The notes: generated by a model not told the origin, from the letters alone. DNA of 64,000 nucleotides from Obesumbacterium proteus (GCF_001586165.1 NZ_CP014608.1:1364001-1428000); one strand, 5' to 3'. Positions 51,375 through 61,308 are shown, numbered from the stretch's first letter. Program-made: numbers and translations.

Positions 51375-53711
51375 ATGAAGCAAATTCGGGTATTAGCCCA
51401 GTACTACGTCGATTTAATGGTAAAACTGGGGCTGGTGCGCTTTTCCATCCTGTTGGCTTCGGTGCTGGTTATATTAGCTATCGTGGTGCAGATGGCTGTG
51501 ACTATGCTTTTACGCGGGGAAGTTGAGAGTATCGACGTTGTCCGCTCGGTATTCTTTGGTTTACTGATCACGCCATGGGCCGTTTATTTTCTTTCCGTTG
51601 TCGTGGAGCAGTTGGAAGAGTCACGCCAACGCCTGTCTAAATTAGTGAATAAGCTGGAAGAGATGCGTTATCGCGATCTTGAGCTTAATCAGCAGTTAAA
51701 AAATAATATCGTTCAACTGAACCAAGAAATCGCCGAGCGTGTGAAAGCTGAAGAAGCGCGTTTGCAGGTGCTTGATACTTTGCAGCACGAAATCGATCAG
51801 CGTGAACAAGCACAAATCGAGTTGGAACAGCAGTCGGCGCTGCTACGCTCTTTCCTTGATGCTTCGCCCGATCTGGTTTACTACCGTAATGAAAATGAAG
51901 AGTTCTCTGGCTGTAACCGCGCCATGGAACTGTTGACGGGCAAGAGTGAGAAACAGCTGATTGGCTTACAGCCGGGTGATGTTTACGATGAAGATATCGC
52001 CAAGAAAGTGATTGAAACCGATGAGAAAGTTTTCCGCCATAACGTCTCTCTGACCTATGAACAGTGGCTCGTTTATCCCGATGGGCGTAAGGCCTGCTTC
52101 GAGCTGCGCAAAGTGCCGTTCTATGATCGCGTCGGTAAGCGCCATGGCTTAATGGGCTTTGGGCGTGATATCACCGAGCGTAAGCGTTATCAGGATGCGC
52201 TGGAAAACGCCAGCCGCGACAAAACCACCTTTATCTCCACCATCAGCCATGAGTTACGCACCCCGCTGAACGGTATCGTCGGCCTGAGCCGCATTTTGCT
52301 CGACACCGAGCTGAATCAAGAGCAGCTTAACTACCTTAAAACTATTCATGTGAGCGCCATTACCCTCGGCAATATTTTCAACGACATTATCGAAATGGAT
52401 AAGCTGGAACGACGTAAGGTTCAGCTTGATAACCAACCGATAGATTTCACCGGCTTCCTGACTGACTTAGAGAACCTCTCTGGGCTGCTGGTGCAGCCGA
52501 AAAAACTGGACTTCACCTTAGAGCCACAGCCGAATTTACCGCATAAAATTTTGGCAGACGGTACGCGGCTGCGCCAAATCCTGTGGAATCTGATCGGTAA
52601 CGCGGTCAAGTTTACCCAGAAAGGCGGCGTAAACGTGAAGGTATGGCGTGAAAACGATGGGAAATTGTTCTTTGAAGTGAAGGACAGCGGCATCGGTATT
52701 CCGCAGGATGAGCAAGATAAAATCTTTGCCATGTATTATCAGGTGAAAGATCAGAATGGTGGTAAGCCCGCAACGGGCACCGGTATTGGTCTTGCGGTTT
52801 CCAAGCGTTTAGCGCAAAACATGGGCGGCGATATCGTGGTGCGCAGCACACCGGGCGAAGGCTCATGCTTCACGCTCTCGATTGATGCACCGGTGGTGGA
52901 GGAAGCGCTATCGCCACAGCCGGAAGATGCTGAGTTACCGCTTCCAGCGCTGCACGTGCTGCTAGTGGAAGACATTGAATTAAACGTTATCGTGGCGCGT
53001 TCCGTGCTGGAAAAATTAGGCAATAGCGTTGACGTTGCGATGACGGGACAACAGGCGTTAGATATGTTTACGCCGGGTGAATACGATCTGGTGCTGCTTG
53101 ATATTCAGTTGCCAGATATGACGGGGTTGGATATCGCTCGCAATTTATGTGAGCACTATGATGATTTGCCACCGCTGGTGGCGTTAACTGCTAACGTGCT
53201 GAAAGACAAGAAAGAATATCTTGATGCTGGTATGGATGATGTATTGAGCAAGCCGCTGTCGGTTCCGGCTCTAACCGCCATGATCAAGAAGTTCTGGGAT
53301 GAGGCGCCGAAGGCTAAGGAGAAAAAGGTGGAGAGTAAAAAAGTGGCCCACAATACCGAAGACCTTTTAGATACTGACATGCTGCAACAGTACATTGATT
53401 TAGTCGGACCGCAACTCATCTATCAAAGCGTTGAGATGTTTGAAAAAATGATGCCAGGCTATTTGGCGGTTCTTGAGTCCAATATGACCGCTCGCGATGA
53501 GAAAGGCATTACCGAGGAAGGTCACAAGATCAAAGGCGCGGCCGGGTCGGTGGGTTTACGTCATTTACAACAGGTTGCTCAGCAGATCCAAACGTCATCA
53601 TTGCCTGCATGGTGGGACAACGTTCAGGAGTGGGTTGATGAGCTCAAACATGAATGGCGTCATGATGTGAAAGTGTTGAGAGATTGGGCGGATAAAGCGA
53701 CCAAGAAATAG
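51375..53711 (+). CDS. arcB: Aerobic respiration control sensor kinase ArcB
   Basis: 778 residues, the same length as E. coli ArcB. It has two N-terminal membrane helices (about 23-77), a coiled coil, a PAS domain, then a histidine kinase with His in ISHELRTPLNG (about 292). A receiver domain has Asp in LLDIQLPDM (about 576), and an HPt domain has His in GHKIKGAAGSVGL (about 717). It senses quinone redox state and phosphorylates ArcA. ATG 51375 follows GGGAGTT. ArcZ is encoded on the opposite strand just after it. Confidence 0.97.
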   Translation: MKQIRVLAQYYVDLMVKLGLVRFSILLASVLVILAIVVQMAVTMLLRGEVESIDVVRSVFFGLLITPWAVYFLSVVVEQLEESRQRLSKLVNKLEEMRYRDLELNQQLKNNIVQLNQEIAERVKAEEARLQVLDTLQHEIDQREQAQIELEQQSALLRSFLDASPDLVYYRNENEEFSGCNRAMELLTGKSEKQLIGLQPGDVYDEDIAKKVIETDEKVFRHNVSLTYEQWLVYPDGRKACFELRKVPFYDRVGKRHGLMGFGRDITERKRYQDALENASRDKTTFISTISHELRTPLNGIVGLSRILLDTELNQEQLNYLKTIHVSAITLGNIFNDIIEMDKLERRKVQLDNQPIDFTGFLTDLENLSGLLVQPKKLDFTLEPQPNLPHKILADGTRLRQILWNLIGNAVKFTQKGGVNVKVWRENDGKLFFEVKDSGIGIPQDEQDKIFAMYYQVKDQNGGKPATGTGIGLAVSKRLAQNMGGDIVVRSTPGEGSCFTLSIDAPVVEEALSPQPEDAELPLPALHVLLVEDIELNVIVARSVLEKLGNSVDVAMTGQQALDMFTPGEYDLVLLDIQLPDMTGLDIARNLCEHYDDLPPLVALTANVLKDKKEYLDAGMDDVLSKPLSVPALTAMIKKFWDEAPKAKEKKVESKKVAHNTEDLLDTDMLQQYIDLVGPQLIYQSVEMFEKMMPGYLAVLESNMTARDEKGITEEGHKIKGAAGSVGLRHLQQVAQQIQTSSLPAWWDNVQEWVDELKHEWRHDVKVLRDWADKATKK

Positions 53712-53830
53712 AAAAAATGACCCCAGCCTAGGCTGGGGTGCGCAACGACTGCGCCAACACCAGGGAAACAGGGTGTCTACGCTTAAGTTTTTCTAAAGGT
53801 ATTGCATTGAAGCAATTGCGTAAACATAAC
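53712..53830 (-). ncRNA. arcZ: ArcZ small RNA
   Basis: On the minus strand the 3' half matches E. coli ArcZ: TTTCCCTGGTGTTGGCGCA, then TGCGCACCCC and the terminator stem ACCCCAGCC/GGCTGGGGT (53720-53739), ending in T6 (53712-53717). It lies between arcB and elbB, opposite arcB, exactly where ArcZ sits in E. coli. ArcZ is an Hfq-dependent RNA that activates rpoS and represses flhDC and others; its processed active form carries the seed seen here. The 5' end is estimated from the usual length of about 120 nt; the 5' half is poorly conserved. Confidence 0.85.
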
Positions 53831-54104
53831 TTATGAGTTTCACGCGAAGCCGAACCAACATACCAACATGTTTTACTGCGTGTTAGTTGATTCATTAAAA
53901 TGTGTGATGCAGCCTAGTGTTTCCTAATACAAACGTTTTAAGGATTGACTTAACTCTAGATAGTTACTAGGAAAATTCCAGTAAAAATGTTCCTTTGCAT
54001 TGAGAAAAAGCAAACTGTTAAATATTTCTAATGCTTAGCATGCATACCTTTAGCTTTGTTAAGTGTCGAGTAAGTATGCTGAGCTACCATTTTTGGAGAA
54101 AGAA
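53831..54104. promoter_or_regulatory. arcZ/elbB promoter region
   Basis: AT-rich, about 270 bases, between the estimated arcZ 5' end and elbB, expected to carry both promoters in divergent orientation. In E. coli the arcZ promoter is repressed by ArcA; no ArcA box was confirmed by eye. Confidence 0.4.
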
Positions 54105-54758
54105 ATGAAAAAAGTCGGTGTAGTTTTGAGTGGCTGTGGTGTTTTTGATGGTGCTGAAATTCATGAGTCGGTTTTAACTCTGCTGGCCTTGGATCGCGCA
54201 GGCGCGCAGGTTCACTTTTTTGCTCCAGATAAACCTCAAATGCACGTGATTAATCATCTGACCGGTGATGAGAGCCACGAAAGTCGCAATGTGTTAGTGG
54301 AATCTGCACGTATCGCACGAGGTGATATTAAACCGCTGTCCCAAGCTAACGCCGAAGAACTTGATGCGCTGATCGTTCCCGGTGGCTTTGGTGCGGCGAA
54401 AAACTTGAGTACGTTTGCCGTGCAGGGGGCTGAATGCTCCGTTGATGCCGATCTGCAACGATTGGTTCAGCAGCTGCATCAGGCGGGTAAACCGCTGGGC
54501 TTTATGTGTATTGCGCCAGCGATGTTGCCTAAATTGTTAGGCGTGCATACACGGTTAACGATTGGCAACGATCCTGATACCGCTGAGGCCATTGATAAGA
54601 TGGGCGGCGAACACGTTGTTTGCCCGGTGGATGACATCGTGGTTGATTTGGAACAGAACGTTGTCACTACACCTGCCTACATGCTCGCAAACTCCATCAG
54701 CGAAGCGGCAGCAGGGATTGATAAACTGGTTGCGCGGGTGCTGGAACTGACTGAATGA
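54105..54758 (+). CDS. elbB: Glyoxalase ElbB (DJ-1/PfpI-like)
   Basis: 217-residue DJ-1/PfpI-superfamily protein with SGCGVFDGAEIHESVLTLLA at the start, ALIVPGGFGAAKNLS and the nucleophile-elbow Cys in GKPLGFMCIAPAML. In E. coli the protein (also called GlxIII-like/YhbL) has weak glyoxalase activity and affects isoprenoid yield. ATG 54105 follows TTGGAGAAAG; it overlaps mtgA by four bases. Confidence 0.95.
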   Translation: MKKVGVVLSGCGVFDGAEIHESVLTLLALDRAGAQVHFFAPDKPQMHVINHLTGDESHESRNVLVESARIARGDIKPLSQANAEELDALIVPGGFGAAKNLSTFAVQGAECSVDADLQRLVQQLHQAGKPLGFMCIAPAMLPKLLGVHTRLTIGNDPDTAEAIDKMGGEHVVCPVDDIVVDLEQNVVTTPAYMLANSISEAAAGIDKLVARVLELTE

Positions 54759-55492
54759 AGAAGCGGCGCGGGCAGGGAAATAGCTTGCTGAAACGACTGC
54801 GCTTTTGGGCGGTCAGAGCGGTTCTCGCCGTGATTGGTGTATGGGTTGCGGGGATTGTTATCTTTGCTTTTTTGCCGGTTCCATTTTCAGCGGTGATGGT
54901 TGAGCGCCAGCTGGGCGCTTGGCTTAGCGGTGATTTCGGCTACGTAGCCCACCAAGACTGGGTGCCGATGGATGAAATTTCTCCGTATATGGCGTTAGCC
55001 GTGATTGCGGCTGAAGATCAAAAGTTTCCTCAACATTGGGGTTTTGATCTTGGCGCGATTGAATCTGTGATCGACGGCGGCGATAAAGGGGATAAGCCGG
55101 TGCGCGGCGCATCAACGATTTCCCAGCAAACGTCTAAGAATCTGTTTTTATGGGATGGCCGTAGTTGGGTACGTAAAGGATTAGAGGCTGGACTGACGCT
55201 GGGCACGGAAGTGGTATGGACTAAACGCCGCATATTAACCGTTTATTTGAATATCGTGGAGTTTGGCCCCGGCGTTTTTGGCGTTGAAGAAGCCGCCAGA
55301 CGCTATTTCCATAAACCGGCCAGTCGTCTTACCGCATCTGAAGCCGCTCTTTTAGCTGCCGTATTACCTAACCCGCATCGGTTTAGTGCTAAAGCACCTT
55401 CCGGCTATGTTTTACGTCGGCAGCAGTGGATTTTACGCCAGATGAGACAGCTTGGTGGTGAAGGTTATCTGAAACAGAATAAGCTGTATTAG
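54755..55492 (+). CDS. mtgA: Monofunctional peptidoglycan glycosyltransferase MtgA
   Basis: 245-residue GT51 enzyme with an N-terminal membrane helix (AVLAVIGVWVAGIVIFAFLP). The catalytic Glu is in AVIAAEDQKFPQHWGFD, with RGASTISQQTSKNLFLWDGRSW, RRILTVYLNIVEFGPG and AALLAAVLPNPHR following. It polymerises lipid II at the septum. The ATGA overlap with elbB couples the two genes. A strong bidirectional terminator follows. Confidence 0.97.
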   Translation: MKKRRGQGNSLLKRLRFWAVRAVLAVIGVWVAGIVIFAFLPVPFSAVMVERQLGAWLSGDFGYVAHQDWVPMDEISPYMALAVIAAEDQKFPQHWGFDLGAIESVIDGGDKGDKPVRGASTISQQTSKNLFLWDGRSWVRKGLEAGLTLGTEVVWTKRRILTVYLNIVEFGPGVFGVEEAARRYFHKPASRLTASEAALLAAVLPNPHRFSAKAPSGYVLRRQQWILRQMRQLGGEGYLKQNKLY

Positions 55493-55516
55493 GATTGCGT
55501 TACCCGAGCCGACAAA

Positions 55517-55546
55517 TAAAAAACCCCGTATCAACGGGGTTTTTTA
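55517..55546. terminator. Bidirectional mtgA/dolP terminator
   Basis: AAAACCCCGT pairs with ACGGGGTTTT around a four-base loop with A- and T-runs on the two sides, between convergent mtgA and dolP. Confidence 0.93.
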
Positions 55547-55563
55547 TTATGGCCTTTTGGACG

Positions 55564-56160
55564 TTACTTCAAAACGGTAAATGCCGTGGTCACATGTTTA
55601 ACGCCGCTAACCTGACTGGCGATTTTCGCCGCGGCCTGGCCTTCTTCCTGCGTGACTAAACCTAGCAGGAACACTTCACCATTTTCCGTCGTCACTTTGA
55701 CGTTAGAGGATTTAACCGCATCGCTGGTTAACAGCTGAGAGCGAACCTTCGTCGTGATCCATGTATCGCTTGAGGCGGTGCCTAAGCTTACCGGTTTGCC
55801 GGTACGAATTTCGTTGTAGACCGATGTTGTACCGTCAACGCCCATGGCTATCTGTTTAGCGCGAGCGCCGAGATCTGCCGTTGGTGCCTGACCGGTTAAG
55901 AGAACGGTGCCTTGATAGGCGGTAGCAACAATACGCGCTTCTTTCTTCAGCTGTGCATCTTTGCCTAGCGCATTCGATACGCGAGCTTCGAGCGTACCAT
56001 CATCAACCTGTGTCCCTACGCTGCGGGGATCGGTGGCGGTTTTCGTGGCCACGGCAGCACTGCCAACAACGGCAGCGGCGATACATCCCTGAAGCAATAG
56101 CGCACTCACGACAACGAATGCGATAGGAAAACAGCGGGTGAACGGGGAACGCTTAGTCAT
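55564..56160 (-). CDS. dolP: Outer-membrane lipoprotein DolP (YraP)
   Basis: 198 residues with a lipoprotein signal (SALLLQGC lipobox) and two BON domains (about 50-120 and 125-195, AKQIAMGVDGTTSVYNEIR and VTTENGEVFLLGLVTQEE). It binds anionic lipid at division sites and supports outer-membrane integrity in E. coli. The start at 56160 has GGAG eight bases upstream; an open frame to 56205 overlaps diaA and is not conserved. It is directly downstream of diaA. Confidence 0.96.
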   Translation of the reverse strand: MTKRSPFTRCFPIAFVVVSALLLQGCIAAAVVGSAAVATKTATDPRSVGTQVDDGTLEARVSNALGKDAQLKKEARIVATAYQGTVLLTGQAPTADLGARAKQIAMGVDGTTSVYNEIRTGKPVSLGTASSDTWITTKVRSQLLTSDAVKSSNVKVTTENGEVFLLGLVTQEEGQAAAKIASQVSGVKHVTTAFTVLK

Positions 56161-56170
56161 CGAGACTCCT

Positions 56171-56761
56171 TCAATCATCCTGATGGGGGAACAACGTATT
56201 ATCAATTAAGTCACAAAGGCAGTTAACCGTAAGCATATGCATTTCTTGTATGCGTGCGCTACGGTGTGAAGGAATGCGGATTTCCACATCCTGCTGGCCA
56301 AGTAAACCGGCCAGCTCACCGCCGTCATAGCCTGTCAGCGCAACAATCGTCATATCGCGAGTTACCGCGGCTTCCACGGCTTTCACGATATCGCGGCTAT
56401 TCCCGCGCGTTGAAATTGCCAGTAGCACATCACCTGCATGGCCGAGTGCGCGAACCTGTTTGGCATACATTTCATCATGCAGCCGATCGTTGCCTATGGC
56501 AGTTAAGACCACGTTATCGGCATTTAGTGCAATCGCCGGCAAACTTGGGCGTTCAGTTTCATAACGGTTGATCATGCTGGCGGCAAAATGCTGGGCGTTT
56601 GCGGCAGAGGTGCCGTTACCGCAGCAGAGAATTTTATTGCCGTTCAGTAATGACTGTACCAGCGTCATTGCTGCACGCGAAATAGCGTCAGGCAAGGCTT
56701 CAGCCGCAGCAATCTGAGTTTGAATACTTTCTGTAAAACAGCCTTTGATTCTTTCCAGCAC
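56171..56761 (-). CDS. diaA: DnaA initiator-associating factor DiaA
   Basis: 196-residue SIS-domain protein forming tetramers that load DnaA at oriC. CCGNGTSAANAQHFAASMINR and AISTRGNSRDIVKAVEAA are the SIS blocks, and the end is DLIDNTLFPHQDD. The GTG at 56761 gives the same start and length as E. coli DiaA; an ATG five codons upstream (56776) is possible. It lies between yraN and dolP in one transcript. Confidence 0.95.
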   Translation of the reverse strand: MLERIKGCFTESIQTQIAAAEALPDAISRAAMTLVQSLLNGNKILCCGNGTSAANAQHFAASMINRYETERPSLPAIALNADNVVLTAIGNDRLHDEMYAKQVRALGHAGDVLLAISTRGNSRDIVKAVEAAVTRDMTIVALTGYDGGELAGLLGQQDVEIRIPSHRSARIQEMHMLTVNCLCDLIDNTLFPHQDD

Positions 56762-56800
56762 GGTAAAATTGTCCATTGGTTCAAGGCGCGACGGGCGAAA

Positions 56801-57211
56801 TTATTCGGCCGCTGCAAATGCGTTTGGCAACCATTGTAACTGGCTACCGGTGATTGCCAAAACATCAAAGCGACAATCCGTGGTGTCGAAGCTGCCACCG
56901 CGTTCCGCCAACCAGATTGCTGCACTGTGCAACAACCGGCGTTGTTTGGTGTAACTGACTGACGCAGCCGCGTCGCCATAAAGAGAGGTGCGACGATAGC
57001 GAACTTCAACGAAAACCCACGTTTCGCCATCGCGCATAATAAGATCTAACTCGCCGCCACGTAGCGTGACGTTAGCGGCGTAAAAATGAAGTCCGGCACG
57101 TTCAAGGTATTGGCGCGCAATCATTTCATACTGTGCACCAATTTGGCGTCGGTCTACTTTTTTCCTACTTACTGCATCGGCACTATGCTTCCTGCACGGT
57201 ACTGGAGCCAT
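56801..57211 (-). CDS. yraN: YraN family endonuclease-like protein
   Basis: 136-residue UPF0102 protein with a restriction-endonuclease-like fold: GGELDLIMRDGETWVFVEVRYR contains the D-ExK core seen in Holliday-junction-resolvase-type nucleases. Activity in vivo is unproven. The start at 57211 overlaps the last 43 bases of lpoA, as in E. coli. A longer open frame up to 57325 lies wholly inside lpoA and was not used. Confidence 0.93.
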   Translation of the reverse strand: MAPVPCRKHSADAVSRKKVDRRQIGAQYEMIARQYLERAGLHFYAANVTLRGGELDLIMRDGETWVFVEVRYRRTSLYGDAAASVSYTKQRRLLHSAAIWLAERGGSFDTTDCRFDVLAITGSQLQWLPNAFAAAE

Positions 57212-59211
57212 GGCAACTTCCTGTTGATGACGCAGTTGCTGTCCGCACTGAGAACACCGGTGGAGCCATTCAATTGGAAACCACCAATTTGGCGCATCTG
57301 CGAGAAGTGATTTGCCAGCACCCAAGCATCGGCACCCATGGCATACAGGCGAACCAGAGAGTAGTCATTTTTGAACTGAGATGCGGCTTGTTGCAACAAC
57401 GCAGGGTTGCTTCCCGCCAGCAACGGAATATCGCTGAACTGCAATCCGTCCATTTCTAAACGGAAATCAGGGCCAGAGCCCGCTTGGTAGCTGCGTGAGC
57501 TCGCGTACAGGCCTAATCCGCTATGCGAACCGTTAGCCAGATCGATCATCGGCTTAATCAGCGTCAGTTCCGCAGGCGTGGCAATGATGTATACCGCATC
57601 GACTTTACCGCTGGAGGTGGAAACCGCGCCAGCATCAGCCGGAGGCGCAGGGATAGTTAAACCAGCGATGGTCACGGATTGAGGCTGTGAGGCTGAGGCT
57701 ACCATAACGGGTTGCCCTGTCATGCGAATACCTGTGCCGCCGTTAATTGACTGACGCAGTTCACCCGTTGAGCCGAAGCCCTGTTGTAACACGGTTGAAC
57801 CACCCAGTTGCTGCCATTCCTGAGCAAAGGCTTTCGCTACGCGATCGCCTAATGAGCCACGTGGGGTCAAAATGAGCGGAGTACGTTTGCCTTGCTCCCA
57901 AATATGTTTAGCCGCATCGCGTGCTTCATTTTCAGGAGACAGTGCGAAGTAGCAGATATTGGGATTGTTTTGCACCTGTTCTGGCTGATTCAGCGCCAGT
58001 ACGTTTAATGGCGTGCTGCCAGCGGATAACTGATCCACGTTTTCTTTCAGCAGTGGACCAACAACCAACGTCGCACCGTCTTGCTTCGCCTGAGCGAGCA
58101 GGGCGGGTAGAGGCTGAGAGCTGGTGTCATACACTTTAATCTGCGCATTGCTGGCAGACGGCGGCACGATAGGGGCAACAGGCATGCCGTCAGCGTCGGT
58201 TTGTGCTGCTGGCGTCGCTTCCGCTACGGGCGCGGCTCCACTGGTGCTGACGGCGCCGTTAGCGTTAGGATCGGTGCTGGTTGGCTGGGCGGCGTTGGCA
58301 TCGTCTGGGGCTGCCGCTGGCTGTGGCTGGCTTGGCGCGCTTTGGGTGATAACGCCATTTTTAGCGGCGTTAAAACCTGCTTGGATCGCGTTAGCGAAAA
58401 CCTGTGCCTGACCGTTTAGTGGCAACAGCAGAGCTACGCTTGAGGTTGATGCCTGTTTAAAATTCAGCACGTTATCCAGCGCGGTTGGCAGTACTTTGGA
58501 GGCCGGATTGTTTGGATAGCGAGTTTGCCAATCTTTGATCGCGGCTTTCAGCAGGCTTGGATCTTGCTTGTTGTCTTGATACAGACGCAGCAAATCCAGC
58601 CAGCCTTGCAGAATATTTTCGTCGGCGTTAATCACCAGACTATTCAGGTCTGCCTGCGTTAGCTGAGTTAATGCAGCCCAAGTACCATTGATATTTTGCA
58701 GACGCAGTTTGTCATTGAGCAACGGCTCTTGAGCGATATAGGCGCGAATAACCGGCAATGAGGCTTTGCCTTGGCTGGCGTCGATAACCGCTTGGTAGTA
58801 GCGGGCTTTCTGGCTGTTAGACAGCGAGTCGACGTTTAATTTGGCTAAAATCGCCGAAGCGTTAGGCATGTTTTTTTGCGCGATGCTGAGCTCAGCGCTA
58901 ACCAACTGCTGTTCCTGACGTTGGACATCAGTTAGCTCTTGCGGTAGTTTGCCCAGCAATTCCGCCGCTTGTGGGAGCTTTCCTTCGCGGATCAGGGAAC
59001 GAATGGCGAGTAATTGCCAGTCAGCCTTGTTATCATCGCTGCTCTGCTGCATTTGTTGCAGATAGTATTCGGATGAGGCCGATGCTTCAGCCTGAATATT
59101 TGCCGCAGGCGTCTGTGGAGCTTGTCCCGAGCACGCAGCCATTAACATAGCGGCGAGAACTACGGGGATAATGCGTCCGGACTTGGTGCGGACAATGAGT
59201 GAGGAAAGCAT
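57169..59211 (-). CDS. lpoA: Outer-membrane lipoprotein LpoA, activator of PBP1A
   Basis: 680 residues. A lipoprotein signal (LMAACSGQ lipobox, Cys about residue 27) precedes an N-terminal TPR-like domain (about 30-255). A Pro/Ala/Thr-rich linker (about 290-360, ASGAAPVAEATP-like) follows, then a C-terminal periplasmic-binding-protein-like domain (about 360-680). From the outer membrane it reaches through the peptidoglycan to stimulate PBP1A. It is divergent from rsmI and heads lpoA-yraN-diaA-dolP. Confidence 0.97.
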   Translation of the reverse strand: MLSSLIVRTKSGRIIPVVLAAMLMAACSGQAPQTPAANIQAEASASSEYYLQQMQQSSDDNKADWQLLAIRSLIREGKLPQAAELLGKLPQELTDVQRQEQQLVSAELSIAQKNMPNASAILAKLNVDSLSNSQKARYYQAVIDASQGKASLPVIRAYIAQEPLLNDKLRLQNINGTWAALTQLTQADLNSLVINADENILQGWLDLLRLYQDNKQDPSLLKAAIKDWQTRYPNNPASKVLPTALDNVLNFKQASTSSVALLLPLNGQAQVFANAIQAGFNAAKNGVITQSAPSQPQPAAAPDDANAAQPTSTDPNANGAVSTSGAAPVAEATPAAQTDADGMPVAPIVPPSASNAQIKVYDTSSQPLPALLAQAKQDGATLVVGPLLKENVDQLSAGSTPLNVLALNQPEQVQNNPNICYFALSPENEARDAAKHIWEQGKRTPLILTPRGSLGDRVAKAFAQEWQQLGGSTVLQQGFGSTGELRQSINGGTGIRMTGQPVMVASASQPQSVTIAGLTIPAPPADAGAVSTSSGKVDAVYIIATPAELTLIKPMIDLANGSHSGLGLYASSRSYQAGSGPDFRLEMDGLQFSDIPLLAGSNPALLQQAASQFKNDYSLVRLYAMGADAWVLANHFSQMRQIGGFQLNGSTGVLSADSNCVINRKLPWLQYRAGSIVPMQ

Positions 59212-59273
59212 ACTGTATCCAGTGCAGTTTTTTCAAAGATGCTCAATATTAAATCGGTAAACCGGATGAAACA

Positions 59274-60143
59274 ATGAATCAAGACGATCAAGCTGTAATT
59301 TCTGCTGCAACGCTGTATGTCGTTCCTACGCCAATCGGGAATCGCGGTGATATTACCCAGCGAGCGTTGGATACTTTGCAAGCGGTCGATTTGATAGCAG
59401 CAGAAGATACGCGACACACTGGCCTACTGCTACAGCATTTTGCTATTAATGCCCGACTATTCGCTTTGCACGACCATAATGAACAACAAAAAGCAGACCA
59501 GCTTATTGCAAAACTTCAAGAAGGTCAGAGTATTGCGTTGGTTTCTGATGCGGGCACGCCGCTGATTAACGATCCGGGCTATCACTTGGTTCGTCGCTGT
59601 CGTGAAGTGGGTATTCGCGTGGTTCCGCTGCCGGGCGCCTGTGCCGCAATTACCGCGTTGTGCGCGTCTGGCATTGCGTCCGACCGCTTCTGCTATGAAG
59701 GCTTTCTGCCTGCCAAAACAAAATCGCGTAAAGACACGCTTCAGGCTTTATTAGAAGAGCCTCGCACGCTGATTTTTTATGAATCAACGCATCGCTTGAT
59801 TGATAGCCTGAAAGATATGGTTGAAGTCATGGGGCGCGACCGCTACGTGGTGTTAGCGCGTGAGCTGACCAAAACGTGGGAAAATATCCACGGTGCGCCA
59901 GTCGGCGAGCTACTCGACTGGGTATTGGAAGATGATATGCGACGCCGCGGTGAAATGGTGCTGATCGTCGAAGGCCATAAAGCCGATGAAGATGCATTAC
60001 CAGCCGATGCGCTGCGCACATTAGCACTGCTGCAAAAAGAGCTGCCGTTGAAAAAAGCCGCTGCTTTAGCCGCCGAAATTCACGGCGTGAAGAAGAATGC
60101 GCTGTATAAATACGCGCTTGAGAATGCAGAGGGTGACAAATAG
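59274..60143 (+). CDS. rsmI: 16S rRNA 2'-O-methyltransferase RsmI
   Basis: 289 residues, a tetrapyrrole-methylase-fold enzyme that methylates the ribose of C1402 of 16S rRNA. TLYVVPTPIGNRGDITQRAL, LIAAEDTRHTGLLL, ALVSDAGTPLINDPGYHLV and PGACAAITALCASGIASDRF are signatures. It is divergent from lpoA. A short hairpin (60141-60159) overlaps its stop just before rnpB. Confidence 0.97.
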   Translation: MNQDDQAVISAATLYVVPTPIGNRGDITQRALDTLQAVDLIAAEDTRHTGLLLQHFAINARLFALHDHNEQQKADQLIAKLQEGQSIALVSDAGTPLINDPGYHLVRRCREVGIRVVPLPGACAAITALCASGIASDRFCYEGFLPAKTKSRKDTLQALLEEPRTLIFYESTHRLIDSLKDMVEVMGRDRYVVLARELTKTWENIHGAPVGELLDWVLEDDMRRRGEMVLIVEGHKADEDALPADALRTLALLQKELPLKKAAALAAEIHGVKKNALYKYALENAEGDK

Positions 60144-60169
60144 GGCGTAATGCCCTATTATCCGCCGCG

Positions 60170-60547
<378 letters not shown>

Positions 60548-60552
60548 TCGTT

Positions 60553-60590
60553 AAAAAGCCCCGCGAAGCATATGCTTGGCGGGGCTTTTT
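60553..60590. terminator. rnpB terminator
   Basis: AAAAAGCCCCGC pairs with GCGGGGCTTTTT with an inner AAGCA/TGCTT pairing; the T-run serves rnpB and the A-run can serve ytjB on the other strand. Confidence 0.93.
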
Positions 60591-60606
60591 GCATTCAGCG
60601 ACTTAA

Positions 60607-61308
60607 TTACGGTTTCTTCGGGTCTTTTTCCAATGTGTCAGGGCGTTCGGTGGTAGAATCATCATCGTTTTGATCGTCAGGATCTTCTTCCACCGGCGTA
60701 TTTGCCGTCAGTAAATAAGTTGATTGTTGCCAACGTGAACGACGCGTTTGCAGCAGTGAGCGCGCCAAGATAATGCCAATCGCCAGCGACAGTAACATCA
60801 TCAAACGCAACAGGTTCGTGGTGTTATCCACCTGCTGAGATTCCGTGGCTAACACATGTGTATCCAGCGTTAAGCGCAGAAAGCCAATTGGGCCATCTTT
60901 AGCCTTAATCATTTGCACGATTTGATGATTGAAATAGCTGCCAGCGCGCTTTCCATCCAGCGCTAACCTGTCACGAACGGCCACCTTTTCGCCGGAACGC
61001 GCAACCATGGTGCCATCAACGTCATACACACTGGCGTCTAAAATACGACTATGCTCTGTCAGTCGATTCAGAATCTGAGTAATTTTGTCGCTGTCAGGAT
61101 CGTCATTGCCGGTATTCATCAACGGGATGAGGCGATCGGAAACCTGTTCGGCCAGCGTTTGTGCCAGTTCTTCAACCTGCTCAGAACGCGCCATTTGGTG
61201 GCTCAAACTGAAATAGGATGCTCCCTGCATCAGAAGCACCAATAAGGCCAAACAAATCAGCACAATAGCGGTGCGGTGTAGCCTGAATTTAATTTTAGCC
61301 TTAACCAT
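60607..61308 (-). CDS. ytjB: YtjB/Smp (AhpA) family membrane protein
   Basis: 233-residue inner-membrane protein with two transmembrane segments (about 12-32 and 165-185) and a periplasmic domain between them. TAIVLICLALLVLLMQGASYF and DASVYDVDGTMVARSG are typical of the Smp family. The C-terminal tail is very acidic (EEDPDDQNDDDS) and longer than in E. coli (214 residues). It has no proven function. It is divergent from serB, as in E. coli. Confidence 0.92.
   Translation of the reverse strand: MVKAKIKFRLHRTAIVLICLALLVLLMQGASYFSLSHQMARSEQVEELAQTLAEQVSDRLIPLMNTGNDDPDSDKITQILNRLTEHSRILDASVYDVDGTMVARSGEKVAVRDRLALDGKRAGSYFNHQIVQMIKAKDGPIGFLRLTLDTHVLATESQQVDNTTNLLRLMMLLSLAIGIILARSLLQTRRSRWQQSTYLLTANTPVEEDPDDQNDDDSTTERPDTLEKDPKKP

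Noticed and set aside
53720..53741. Palindrome after arcB taken as the arcB terminator
   Set aside because: The T-run is on the minus strand and the flanking sequence matches ArcZ, so it belongs to that small RNA.
57212..57325. Longer N-terminus for yraN
   Set aside because: The extra codons lie wholly inside lpoA and do not resemble YraN; the start at 57211 matches the known overlap.
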